Assembly (NCBI GenBank): GCA_947167045.1
Contig: CAMVGO010000009.1
Coordinates: 1-58,338, forward strand
Direction: 5' to 3'
Length of the DNA: 58,338 bases
From: an uncultured Clostridia bacterium
GTDB lineage: Bacteria; Bacillota; Clostridia; Saccharofermentanales; Saccharofermentanaceae
Both the position numbers and the translations under genes were made by a program. Numbering within the stretch: position 1 is the stretch's first letter; each line of letters starts with the position of its first letter. This document shows, piece after piece, positions 1-7,908 of this stretch. The notes beneath the pieces were generated by a model. It saw nothing but the letters and a program-made list of their open reading frames with translations, was not told the DNA's origin and searched no databases.

Positions 1-122
1 TATCCGACATGATGGGCCACGAAGGCATCCTGATAACGCTCAAGACCTACACAGATGCTTCGCGAGAGTTCAAGAACAGAGAGATTGCAGTCCTCAAGGA
101 TTATTACGAGACTGCAATCTAA
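1..122 (+). CDS. Tyrosine recombinase (integrase), C-terminal end only
   Basis: This is the last 39 or so codons of a gene that begins outside the window, read in the frame whose first full codon is at position 3 and whose TAA is at 120-122. The translated end contains MMGHEG followed by TLKTYTD. In phage-type tyrosine recombinases the corresponding segment is LGHxxxxTTxxYTH, which supplies the second catalytic histidine and the tyrosine nucleophile. The match in order and spacing (His at codon 6 and Tyr at codon 16 of the visible part) is what supports the call. The enzyme would catalyse integration and excision of the element lying to the left. A tRNA-Ser-like attachment core lies about 155 bp downstream, the usual place for an integrase gene. 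Only the tail is visible, so the exact family cannot be named. Confidence 0.72.
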   Translation, partial: SDMMGHEGILITLKTYTDASREFKNREIAVLKDYYETAI

Positions 123-131
123 GGAAACCGA

Positions 132-155
132 GCTTACCACTAAACTTACCACTAA
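132..155. repeat. Tandem direct repeat next to the integrase gene
   Basis: The 11-mer CTTACCACTAA occurs at 133-143 and again at 145-155, a period of 12 bp. It lies 10 bp after the integrase stop codon and before the putative attachment core. Short direct repeats in this position are typical of arm-type binding sites of tyrosine integrases, but this role is inferred from position only. Confidence 0.55.
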
Positions 156-276
156 TTACGGCAGTTTCAGGAAGATTTTTAAGACATCACAAAAACGGCA
201 GAATCGCTTGAAAGCCCTATAACAGAGGCACTTATAGAGAGTTGGGCAGTATTACAAAGCATAAAAGATTACTGCT

Positions 277-290
277 CTCCTTCTCCGCCA
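277..290 (+). other. Putative attachment site: tRNA-Ser 3'-end remnant
   Basis: The 14 bases CTCCTTCTCCGCCA match the 3' end of bacterial tRNA-Ser genes (acceptor strand plus CCA, as I recall them from Bacillus). No T-loop sequence (GGTTCRAATCC) precedes it and no matching GGAGAAG acceptor 5' strand lies upstream, so this is not a complete tRNA gene. A strong intrinsic terminator follows at once, as expected downstream of a tRNA. The arrangement (integrase end, repeats, tRNA 3' fragment, terminator) fits an att site at the right end of an element integrated in tRNA-Ser. The complete tRNA would lie at the far left end, outside the window. Confidence 0.5.
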
Positions 291-294
291 GATG

Positions 295-336
295 AAAACC
301 CCTGTAAACATTGCGTTTGCAGGGGTTTTGCTTTTG
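295..336 (+). terminator. Rho-independent terminator
   Basis: AAAACCCCTG at 295-304 pairs with CAGGGGTTTT at 320-329, and the stem continues with AAAC (306-309) against GTTT (315-318), leaving a five-base loop. A T-rich tract follows (326-335). It probably terminated the tRNA-Ser transcript before integration. The rest of the 123-477 gap holds only the direct repeats, the tRNA-like core and the candidate regulator sites listed separately. Confidence 0.75.
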
Positions 337-395
337 CCGGCCGGTAATAATCGACAATGAGATCGACAATTGGCATTTTTCTGCAAGTTATTCGC

Positions 396-428
396 AAAAA
401 CGTGTAATGCATTCCAAAACCGTGTTTA
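396..428 (+). promoter_or_regulatory. Direct repeats upstream of the LytTR gene
   Basis: CGTGT occurs at 401-405 and 421-425, each preceded by an A/C-rich run (AAAAA and AAAAC), so the two half-sites are exactly 20 bp apart, about two helical turns. LytTR-domain regulators bind pairs of short imperfect direct repeats at about this spacing. The repeats lie 53-80 bp before the start of the LytTR gene, so autoregulation is a reasonable inference. No clear -35/-10 pair was identified. Confidence 0.35.
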
Positions 429-477
429 AAAAAAACTTTTGTTGTATCTTCATATCAGAGGAAAGGAGTGCAAAGAG

Positions 478-918
478 GTGAATATCAAGTTAATGCTCGA
501 TCCCGACGACCCGATGAGGGCAAGTTTGCAGAATATGGGGATAACAGACGATCCTGAATCTGAATACCTTCTGATCCGCCGCGGCGCAGGGGTTAATTAC
601 ATTGCGGGTAAAAAGGATGATCAGCAGTTTTATCTTGATGTCAACGATATCTGCTTTATCGAGAGTATGGGACATGACATTATCATCCATACTACTGACG
701 GCACTTACAATTCCGGTGAAAGGCTCAAAGCATTGGAACAGGTCCTGCCGGCGGACCGGTTCCTGAGAGTCAGCAATTCCGCGATCGTAAACCTGAAGAA
801 GATAAAACGGATCGAATCTTCGCTCCTGCAAAAATTCATCCTCCATCTGACAAACGGCTCAAAGGTCGATGTCACAAGAAGTTATTACTACATTTTCAGA
901 GACAGAATAGGGATATAA
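478..918 (+). CDS. LytTR-family DNA-binding response regulator-like protein
   Basis: This is a 146-aa protein whose last hundred residues look like a LytTR DNA-binding domain: a beta-rich stretch with DVNDICFIESMGHDIIIHT, then the characteristic FLRVSNSAIVNLKKIKRI and a conserved C-terminal strand. There is no receiver domain, so it belongs to the small stand-alone LytTR regulators that usually control a co-transcribed membrane protein. The GTG start at 478 is preferred over the TTG at 439 because GGAAAGGAG sits about 9 nt upstream of it, and the extra residues have no family similarity. The next gene, 12 bp downstream, encodes a two-helix membrane protein and is probably its partner. Direct repeats about 60 bp upstream could be its own operator. 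Confidence 0.85.
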   Translation: MNIKLMLDPDDPMRASLQNMGITDDPESEYLLIRRGAGVNYIAGKKDDQQFYLDVNDICFIESMGHDIIIHTTDGTYNSGERLKALEQVLPADRFLRVSNSAIVNLKKIKRIESSLLQKFILHLTNGSKVDVTRSYYYIFRDRIGI

Positions 919-930
919 AGGAGAAACAGA

Positions 931-1581
931 ATGTTTGGTGCAGCTTTTGGTTTATTTTTATTTACACTACCGCTGATATTGATAGTTACGGTTATTGTTT
1001 TCGTTATCTATAAGAGGTGTTTCGACAGGCACACTAACAGAGTGCTCGAAAACGCGGAGACTGGCAAAAGAAAATGGATGGCACCCTGGGGGGTAGCGCT
1101 TATCGTTCTTGGTGCGCAGCTTATCCTTGTGACGGGCATCATGTTCCCGTTATCGATGTATATGATGGATACTTCTTCTAAAACCGTGGTGGAAGAAGAG
1201 AAATCGGCTGAGTTCGGTTACGATTTCAGTCTGGATACGGCATATGTGGCCGGTGATGACTATCAGAAGGTCTCTGAAGGATCAGGCGACGGCATAAGCT
1301 GCAGCGTTTTTAAAAGAGATAACGGCGACGGTTCGGTCAATCTGTTTGTATCCGGAAGCATAACGCCGTGGAATTCGGGTGATAACCTGCAATTGTCCTG
1401 TGTTGATGAAAACGGGGAGATCTACAGCATGGCTTCATACTTCGGAGTTGCGGACCAGCTGGATACTTTGTTTTTCAAGATGGAAATGCCCTTGGACGAA
1501 TACCATCCCGGAACAATTACGGTCATATTGGGTTCGAATTCAAGCAGTGAAGAAAAAGGAAACATAGAGTTGTCTTTTTGA
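931..1581 (+). CDS. Membrane protein of unknown function, LytTR partner
   Basis: A 216-aa protein with two predicted membrane helices (about residues 5-27 and 48-72) separated by a short basic cytoplasmic loop, followed by about 140 residues that should lie outside the cell. The outer part begins with an acidic stretch and is rich in Ser, Gly and Asp, with a beta-sandwich-like pattern; I do not recognise a named family. AAGGAG precedes the ATG, and the gene starts 12 bp after the LytTR gene, so the two form an operon. Stand-alone LytTR regulators are often paired with a membrane protein that modulates them; that role is inferred from context only. Confidence 0.7.
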   Translation: MFGAAFGLFLFTLPLILIVTVIVFVIYKRCFDRHTNRVLENAETGKRKWMAPWGVALIVLGAQLILVTGIMFPLSMYMMDTSSKTVVEEEKSAEFGYDFSLDTAYVAGDDYQKVSEGSGDGISCSVFKRDNGDGSVNLFVSGSITPWNSGDNLQLSCVDENGEIYSMASYFGVADQLDTLFFKMEMPLDEYHPGTITVILGSNSSSEEKGNIELSF

Positions 1582-1629
1582 TAAAAATAAAGATTTCCTT
1601 ATTATTCGGTGCACCCTTATATGCTCAGA

Positions 1630-1638
1630 TGGTATAAT
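1630..1638 (+). promoter_or_regulatory. Extended -10 promoter element
   Basis: TGGTATAAT forms an extended -10 (TG at 1630-1631, TATAAT at 1633-1638). No good -35 lies 17 bp upstream. It is placed to drive the zinc-ribbon gene at 1710, giving a leader of about 65 nt. The sequence just upstream shares an unusual 25-bp similarity with 49304-49328. Confidence 0.55.
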
Positions 1639-1709
1639 TAACAAATGAAGGGCGGTTCTTCCGGAAAAGAACTGCGGTCAGCCATTGTAGAGTATTTAGG
1701 GGTAGAGAT

Positions 1710-3278
1710 ATGGCTATTTGGGAAAAAACATCGGGCACAGGTTCCGGTACGGAATCATTATCAGCAAATTCGGTCAAGTGTCCTAATTGCGGATCAAACC
1801 TGTTTTTTGATCTAGAGCACGGAGCGTGTATCTGCAGGTTCTGCGGCGGAGTCTTTGATTCCGGTACTCTCGATAAAGTAGGCTCTTTCGGTCTTTCTAA
1901 CTTTGAGAAGGAATACGACGGAACTGTCGAGATGAGCAAGGAAGACGAGTCGCGTATAGAAGTTGTCTGCGATTCGTGCGGCGCGCAGATCATTACGGAT
2001 AAGAATACCGCTTCGACTACATGCGCTTTCTGCGGATCGCCCGCACTCGTCACGAGAAGGCTTACCCGTGAGTTCAAGCCTGACTACATCATTCCGTTTA
2101 AGTTTGATAAGGAAAAGGCGATAAGCCTGTTTGAGGAATACTGCGCGGGAATAGAACATCTTCCCAAGGATTTCGGTTCTAAGAAAGTCCTGTCGAAGAT
2201 GACCGGACTTTATGTTCCGACGTGGATCGTATCATCTGAAGTCGAAGTGAATATCGCCGGCAGGGGATACAAGGGACGGATGGCGGACACGGTTTATGAG
2301 GAAAACTTCAATGCCACAGTGGACAGCGTGTCACAGTCCGTCTACGGGAAGATAAAGTTCAGGCTGAAGGATGTTCCTTTCGACGGTGAGAAGAATATCG
2401 CCAACCGTCTGATGGCTGCTGCGGAACCTTTCGATTTCAAGGAGCTCGTAACGTTCAGATCCGAATATCTGCAGGGCTTCTTTGCCGAGAAATACGATGA
2501 ACAGCCTCTCGATATGACAGGTACCATCTATAAGCGGTTGGACAGGTATGCCCTGTCCGTATGCGAGAAGATCACGTTTGGTTACGATTCCTTCGTCCCG
2601 TCGTCAGAGCAGAGTACGACAAGATACCGCAATCAGGAAGTAAAATACGCGCTCCTGCCGATATGGTTCCTTAGCATCGATTTTAACGGAAAGAGGTATC
2701 AGTACATTATTAACGGTCAGACGGGCAAGGTCTCCGGCGAGTTCCCTTATGCCAAGGGCTGGGAGGCGATAGAGCGCGGAAGCAGACGTGCAAAGATGAA
2801 CTCCGTCAGCTGGAAGCGCGGCATCCGTCTGGCGCTCTATCTTATGCCATGGTTCATATTCGTCCTTGTGGGCGGAATCATGATACTGTCGATAGATGTC
2901 AGCATGTACATAAACAATCATCCTCTGGAGTGCCTGATATACATCGTGCTCATAGTTCTGTTTACGATCTTCCTTTCCGCGATACTTCCGAAGATAATGC
3001 TCGACAGGGAGAAACGTGATATAGCGGAGCTGTCCAAGACTGATAACCACGACCTGGCTCCCGAACTCGGAGTAGAAGCTTATTACGATCCGTCTTTCCC
3101 GATATCCGCCGTTCAGACAAACGGTTCGTTTGTCGAGCTTGAGTCAGGATGGAAATACAGCGAACAGAAGCGTTACTTTGCAAGAGACGTCCAGCATGAT
3201 GTAGCGGAAGAAGTTGTGGAAGACGAAAACGCTACCGATTTTGAGAAGAAGGGTTATGACAGACGCATGATGCGTTAA
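1710..3278 (+). CDS. Zinc-ribbon membrane protein
   Basis: A 522-aa protein with two N-terminal four-cysteine zinc ribbons: C24/C27 with C42/C45, and C87/C90 with C105/C108 in CxxCG settings. After a long soluble region come two hydrophobic segments (about 370-395 and 405-430) and a polar C-terminal tail. It is a paralogue of the 327-aa protein at 13115: both share the pair of zinc ribbons, a following PFK motif, a TxxYVP segment, and an RYxxxINGQTGK motif late in the conserved region. Members of this family are often misannotated as PriA helicase because of the zinc ribbon; no helicase motif is present here. The function is unknown. The ATG at 1710 follows TTAGGGG at a suitable distance. Confidence 0.75.
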   Translation: MAIWEKTSGTGSGTESLSANSVKCPNCGSNLFFDLEHGACICRFCGGVFDSGTLDKVGSFGLSNFEKEYDGTVEMSKEDESRIEVVCDSCGAQIITDKNTASTTCAFCGSPALVTRRLTREFKPDYIIPFKFDKEKAISLFEEYCAGIEHLPKDFGSKKVLSKMTGLYVPTWIVSSEVEVNIAGRGYKGRMADTVYEENFNATVDSVSQSVYGKIKFRLKDVPFDGEKNIANRLMAAAEPFDFKELVTFRSEYLQGFFAEKYDEQPLDMTGTIYKRLDRYALSVCEKITFGYDSFVPSSEQSTTRYRNQEVKYALLPIWFLSIDFNGKRYQYIINGQTGKVSGEFPYAKGWEAIERGSRRAKMNSVSWKRGIRLALYLMPWFIFVLVGGIMILSIDVSMYINNHPLECLIYIVLIVLFTIFLSAILPKIMLDREKRDIAELSKTDNHDLAPELGVEAYYDPSFPISAVQTNGSFVELESGWKYSEQKRYFARDVQHDVAEEVVEDENATDFEKKGYDRRMMR

Positions 3279-3300
3279 CCTTATGCTCAGGCCGGAAAGA

Positions 3301-3705
3301 TCAGCGGTCAGCAGTTAATGAGATAAGACGTCTGATGAAGTCTGTGTTGGCATCATCGCTGTCTTCGCCGTCAGGATCGAATATGAGAAAGCCTCCTCCA
3401 CGTTTTATGTCCTTAGCGTCCATTATCCCGCGGAGATAAACCTGTGCGATGTGGTTTGCGCATATTCGGCAGTCGTACAGGTCATGCAGTTCCTTTGCTC
3501 CGTTTATGTCGAGATCTTCTGTCTTCATAACTTTCAGAAGATACATGTGAAGTATCCTGGCGGCATCTCTCCGTTTGATGGGACGGTCTTTGAAAAGAAC
3601 GTCTCCTGCTTCGAGCCAGCCTTCTTTTCTACCTCGTTCGAAAACGCCGTCAAACTCCATGCCCGCAGCGCCACACAGCTCTGAAATGAACTCTTCAGTC
3701 GTCAT
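3301..3705 (-). CDS. Small SLH-like protein coupled to the GH27 gene
   Basis: A 134-aa protein starting with MTTEEFISEL. The ATG at 3705-3703 overlaps the TGA of the alpha-galactosidase gene (ATGA), so translation is probably coupled. The sequence has the cadence of a degenerate S-layer-homology repeat: an initial TxEEF helix, then KRRDAARILHMYL, then HIAQVYLRGIM followed by a short loop and FDPDG. No signal peptide is visible, which is odd for an SLH module. It may instead be a displaced C-terminal domain of the upstream enzyme. The function is unknown, and the SLH comparison is by eye. Confidence 0.6.
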   Translation of the reverse strand: MTTEEFISELCGAAGMEFDGVFERGRKEGWLEAGDVLFKDRPIKRRDAARILHMYLLKVMKTEDLDINGAKELHDLYDCRICANHIAQVYLRGIMDAKDIKRGGGFLIFDPDGEDSDDANTDFIRRLISLTADR

Positions 3706-5450
3706 GTGACAGGTGAGATCCTGATGACTTTGCAGCCGCATGCGGCTAGTGTTCCGGAATTGAATGTGCGCTCCGGCGTCTCGTATACAACTCCGGTGAT
3801 AAGATCTTTTACCATGAAGGAAGCAGCTTTTTTAAGAGCGTCCGTGCTGACTGCCTTATTATCCAGTGCTTTGAGTATCGTATCGATGTCTGTCGATATG
3901 TCGTCGTCCCTGATGACCTGATCGAGGTTGAAGAATCCCAACGCGATGTCGCCGTTTGCAAGAGGCTTGGCGAGAATGTCGATCCTCTTATTATCGCGGA
4001 TGTATTCTTTGTCCGGTTCACTGCTGCCTGCGGTCGAGAATATTCTTTTTGCCTGCACGCCGAGCGGATCCTGATCGAGAGCGATCAGTTCTTTGTTGGA
4101 AATGATGTTATATATGTCATCGCCCTTATTTACTCTCCTCAAGTCAAGACCCAGCATGAGGGGAGAATTCATCATGCACCACATTGCCATGTGTGACAGG
4201 TACATCGTCATGTCGATCCCGTTCATGCCTATAACGAGCATGTCGGGATCGTTCCAGCCTTTGCCAAGTCCCGCATACTTATCCATTATTACTGCTTTGT
4301 TGTACTGTGAAGTTATTGATGTCGTGTAATCGCTCTCCCATGAAGCGGTACCGTGATCACCGTCCGATCCGACCTGGAATGTTATGTCGTTTAATATCCT
4401 CCACGAATCGCCTACCTTGTGTCCCCAGTTCTGCGGCTGGGTCTTTCCCCATTCGCAGATGGAAAATACGATGTCGCGGTCTCCCGCGTTCTCCAGTTCA
4501 CGTCGGATCTCCGTATAGGAATGGAGTGTGTTCTCCTGTCTTCTGTGGTTCATGATCCGAATCTTGTTGATTCCTTTTTTGAGATTGACCGGTATGGATT
4601 GTGATGTCTCGAAATCTTCAGGGCTTCCGGTCGCAGGCAGCAGACTGTCGAAGATGATGTTGTCTTCTGCGGCGATCTGAAGCCACTGTCCGACGCCTTC
4701 TTCGGCACCTGTTGCATAAGTGACATGCATATCTTCCATTCCGTCTTCGGCAGCCTCGACATCAAAGATCAGCTCGCTGCTCCTGAGACCTGAAGGGGAG
4801 TGGTCGGGAGCCGTTCCGTCGAATGTCCCGATCGAGGTCACATATCCGTCTTTTACTGATGCTCTGGTACCCGTTATCACAGCTTCTGCCGCATCGTATA
4901 TCCTGCCGCCGACTGCTATACTCTTGATGTTCGGTGCATAAGAATACTTTGCATTTTCAGGGTTGGCAAAAGTGGCATTGTCCCACATGTAGTAGCAGTT
5001 GTCGACCTTGATAAAGTCTATTTCCCATTTGATGTAGTCTTCACAGTCGGTCTTCTCAAACCCGTAGATGCCGACCTCGGCGCCGGAGCAGAGCTTTGTG
5101 CCTATGTCGTTATACATGCCGAACTTTAGCCCTTGTGTGTGGACAAGATCTGCCATAGCCTTGAAGCCGGACGGGAATTTGACATCGTCAGCCTGAAGGT
5201 GTCCGTTGACACGCCCGGGCCTGTAGCAGCCGTCATCGAGAACGACATAAGTGTAGCCGAGTTTATCGAGTTCCAGTTCTTTTATCTTCATGATCATTGC
5301 TTTCGTAAGTTCTTCCGTGTTACCGCTTCCGAAGGCATTCCAGCTGTTCCAGCCCATTGCCGGAAGGCGGGGCTTCTTTGAGAACAGATCGTTGTCACCG
5401 AAATTATCGAATCTCAATCTTTTGTCATCAATGGGGGAAGGTCCTGTCAT
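3702..5450 (-). CDS. Alpha-galactosidase, glycoside hydrolase family 27, with inserted domain
   Basis: A 582-aa retaining alpha-galactosidase (melibiase) that would release terminal alpha-D-galactose. It starts with the GH27 signature GWNSWNAFG (residues 33-41). The nucleophile is probably Asp150 in FIKVDNC, and the acid/base Asp355 in SWRILNDI. Between them the barrel is interrupted by about 150 residues (roughly 160-310) that read like a carbohydrate-binding or jelly-roll domain. The protein is therefore longer than a core GH27 enzyme of about 400 residues. No signal peptide is present, so it should act in the cytoplasm on imported oligosaccharides. AGGAGG lies 6 nt upstream of the ATG. The gene is followed by a coupled SLH-like ORF. 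A second, unrelated alpha-galactosidase (GH36) is at 23214. Confidence 0.92.
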   Translation of the reverse strand: MTGPSPIDDKRLRFDNFGDNDLFSKKPRLPAMGWNSWNAFGSGNTEELTKAMIMKIKELELDKLGYTYVVLDDGCYRPGRVNGHLQADDVKFPSGFKAMADLVHTQGLKFGMYNDIGTKLCSGAEVGIYGFEKTDCEDYIKWEIDFIKVDNCYYMWDNATFANPENAKYSYAPNIKSIAVGGRIYDAAEAVITGTRASVKDGYVTSIGTFDGTAPDHSPSGLRSSELIFDVEAAEDGMEDMHVTYATGAEEGVGQWLQIAAEDNIIFDSLLPATGSPEDFETSQSIPVNLKKGINKIRIMNHRRQENTLHSYTEIRRELENAGDRDIVFSICEWGKTQPQNWGHKVGDSWRILNDITFQVGSDGDHGTASWESDYTTSITSQYNKAVIMDKYAGLGKGWNDPDMLVIGMNGIDMTMYLSHMAMWCMMNSPLMLGLDLRRVNKGDDIYNIISNKELIALDQDPLGVQAKRIFSTAGSSEPDKEYIRDNKRIDILAKPLANGDIALGFFNLDQVIRDDDISTDIDTILKALDNKAVSTDALKKAASFMVKDLITGVVYETPERTFNSGTLAACGCKVIRISPVT

Positions 5451-5479
5451 GTGCTGCCTCCTTATGCTGTTCAGATGTG

Positions 5480-5507
5480 ATTATATCATCACTTTAAAAG
5501 CCACCAA
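5480..5507 (-). promoter_or_regulatory. Promoter of the GH27 alpha-galactosidase gene
   Basis: On the minus strand TTGGTG (5507-5502) and TATAAT (5485-5480) are separated by 16 bp, a good sigma-A promoter pointing at the GH27 gene. The predicted start of transcription is near 5473, giving a leader of about 23 nt. A 10-bp palindrome, ACACGCGTGT, lies at 5535-5544, upstream of the promoter, and could be an operator of LacI type (inference). The divergent gene at 5608 has A/T-rich -10-like sequence near 5570-5590. Confidence 0.6.
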
Positions 5508-5607
5508 ATAAAAGAGAAATATTAATAATAAGTAACACGCGTGTAAATGAGATTATTTTCTTTGCGTGATAAAATTATAAAAATGTTTTAAGGAGGTCAG
5601 GGGCTGT

Positions 5608-7881
5608 ATGAGAACGGCATTATCAGTGGTATTTTCCATTCTGATAATCGCGCTTGTCATTTGCCAGGTGTTTGCCAGGCGCTCGAAGAAGCCTATCGGC
5701 AGGGCCGTGGCTTTCCTTCTTGCCGGCATGGCTACTCCTGTTTTGGGAAACCTGATCATAATAACTGCTTCGAATCAGCTTATCGCCACGATCGGATACT
5801 ATGTTTATTTTCTCGGCATGGATACGGCAGTCTATTCCATCTGGTTCTTTATGCACGATTATTGCGACATGGGAAAGCCCAAGCGTGTTTATAATACCCT
5901 GATCCTTGTATTTTTTGCTGTCGATCTGATTCATTACATTCTTAATCCTTTTCTCCATCTTTCGTTTGCGACAGAACAGATCATGGTCGAGAACAGGGCT
6001 TATTACAGGCTTGTTCCGTATTTGGGGCAGGCTTATCACAGGGTCTTCTGTTACGGATTGTTCTTTGCAATACTGATAGTGTTCATCGTCAAGACTGTAA
6101 AGGCATCGAGAGTCTATTCGGAAAAATACTGGGTAATGTTGTTTTCGATGATATGCACCGGTGCGGTGGAAACCTATTATATCTTCTCCAGACAGCCTCT
6201 CGACGTGTCCATGATCGGGTTCGGAATGTTCGGCCTTCTGGTCTATTTCTTCGCACTCCATTACAGACCGCTGAAGCTTTTAGACCGTATGCTCGCCGGT
6301 ATGGCTTCCGAGATGCCCGAGGCATTGTTCTTCTTTGACAGGAGCGGCAGATGCATATGGTCGAATGATCCGGGAAGAAAGCTTATCGGAGTATCAAATG
6401 AGAACTATGATGACGTCAAAGATGATCTCAGATTCCTCTTTGGTGACATCGATTTTGACAGCAGCGGCTGGGTAAAGAGAATCACTCTCGGCACGGGTGA
6501 GGATACCCAGTATACATATCTCGCGATGAGATCGGTCGTGGATGACAAGGGCAAGGTTACAGGTTCTTATCTTAGCGTCCGTGACATCACTGATGAACAG
6601 CGTGAGATGAAGCGTGAGATGTACAGGGCGACTCACGATTCCCTGACAGGTCTTTACACTAAGGAATATCTTTTCGAGAACATAAGCAGAAGGCTCGAAA
6701 ACGACAGTAAGACCGATTACATGATCGGATATATCGAGATCGCAAACTATAAGGTCATAAACGATGTTTTCGGAAGAAAATTCGGTGAATATACCATAAA
6801 GCATATAGCGGATTTCATAAGTAAAAATGCCGGTGAAAATACTTTATACGGAAGACTGTCGGGCGAAGCATTCGGCCTCCTGATCGACAAGGCGGATTTC
6901 AATGAGGAAATGCTGGAGGAAAGGCTAGAAAGATTCACCATCAGGGATGATAATCTTGAGCACCGCATCCTGATCCACTTCGGTATCTACGACATAGATC
7001 CAGAATCCGAGAGGGATATACCGCTTTTCTTCGACAGTGCGCGTCTTGCGACGACGATGATAAAAGACACCTATCAGAAGCACATTGTTTATTACGATGA
7101 CAAGCTCAGAAATGAGATCATACATAATCAGCTTATATCCAACCAGCTCAAGGATGCGATCGCGGAGAGACAGATACGGCCTTATCTCCAGCCTATCGTA
7201 GACTCGCGCGGCATGCTCGCGGGAGCCGAAGCGCTCGTAAGATGGATACATCCTGATGAAGGATTCATGAATCCCGGCGATTTTATTCCGGTATTTGAAC
7301 GTAACGGACTGATCGCGGAAGTCGACCGCTATATGTGGAGGTGCGCGTGTGAGATCCTTTCGGAATGGAAGAAGAAAGAAATCGGCAGTTTTATATCCGT
7401 AAATATCTCTCCAAAGGATTTCTACTATATGGATGTGGTATCCGAGCTCAAAGGTCTTGTCGAGGAATTCGGCATCGATCCAGTTAAGCTCAGGATCGAG
7501 ATTACGGAGACAGCCATGATGACGGATTCCGTCGACATACTTAAACTTGTCAGCGGTCTCAGGGAATACGGTTTCATCGTGGAGATGGACGACTTCGGAA
7601 GCGGATATTCATCTCTTAATCTCCTTAAGGATATGGATATCGACGTCATTAAGATCGATATGCAGTTCCTGAGGGATTCGGAGCGCAACATGAAGGCAGG
7701 TACTATTATCAAGAGCATTATCAACATGTCGGAGGAACTCGGCATAGATACGCTCACGGAAGGTGTTGAGACGGCTAAGCAGTTCGAGAAGCTCTATGCA
7801 ATGGGCTGCAAGCTCTATCAGGGATACTATTTCTCCAAGCCGGTTCCGGTGGAGGATTTTGAGAAGCAGTGGTTCGATTGA
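5608..7881 (+). CDS. Membrane GGDEF-EAL protein, probable c-di-GMP phosphodiesterase
   Basis: A 757-aa protein. About seven hydrophobic helices fill residues 1-225 (a 7TM sensor of histidine-kinase type), followed by a PAS-like region (about 235-330), a GGDEF domain and a C-terminal EAL domain. The GGDEF signature is degraded to SGEAF (about 416), so cyclase activity is unlikely. The EAL domain keeps its catalytic set: AEALVRW (about 539), IEITETAMM, MDDFGSGYSSL, a lysine in IKIDMQF, TEGVET and YQGYYFSKP. It should therefore hydrolyse c-di-GMP at the membrane. AAGGAGGT precedes the ATG. The PAS-GGDEF gene 27 bp downstream is probably co-transcribed, pairing a hydrolase with a synthase. Confidence 0.92.
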   Translation: MRTALSVVFSILIIALVICQVFARRSKKPIGRAVAFLLAGMATPVLGNLIIITASNQLIATIGYYVYFLGMDTAVYSIWFFMHDYCDMGKPKRVYNTLILVFFAVDLIHYILNPFLHLSFATEQIMVENRAYYRLVPYLGQAYHRVFCYGLFFAILIVFIVKTVKASRVYSEKYWVMLFSMICTGAVETYYIFSRQPLDVSMIGFGMFGLLVYFFALHYRPLKLLDRMLAGMASEMPEALFFFDRSGRCIWSNDPGRKLIGVSNENYDDVKDDLRFLFGDIDFDSSGWVKRITLGTGEDTQYTYLAMRSVVDDKGKVTGSYLSVRDITDEQREMKREMYRATHDSLTGLYTKEYLFENISRRLENDSKTDYMIGYIEIANYKVINDVFGRKFGEYTIKHIADFISKNAGENTLYGRLSGEAFGLLIDKADFNEEMLEERLERFTIRDDNLEHRILIHFGIYDIDPESERDIPLFFDSARLATTMIKDTYQKHIVYYDDKLRNEIIHNQLISNQLKDAIAERQIRPYLQPIVDSRGMLAGAEALVRWIHPDEGFMNPGDFIPVFERNGLIAEVDRYMWRCACEILSEWKKKEIGSFISVNISPKDFYYMDVVSELKGLVEEFGIDPVKLRIEITETAMMTDSVDILKLVSGLREYGFIVEMDDFGSGYSSLNLLKDMDIDVIKIDMQFLRDSERNMKAGTIIKSIINMSEELGIDTLTEGVETAKQFEKLYAMGCKLYQGYYFSKPVPVEDFEKQWFD

Positions 7882-7908
7882 TGTCTGATCTTTTAGCGAG
7901 GTGTGATC

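Noticed and set aside
200..290. Complete tRNA-Ser gene at the left edge
   Set aside because: Only the last 14 bases match; there is no T-arm or 5' acceptor strand, so only an attachment remnant is called.
1710..3278. PriA-type primosomal helicase, suggested by the zinc ribbons
   Set aside because: No Walker or helicase motifs are present; only the ribbons are shared.
5623..6261. 212-codon minus-strand frame opposite the 7TM part of the GGDEF-EAL gene
   Set aside because: Composition is that of an antisense shadow; no domain and no ribosome binding site.
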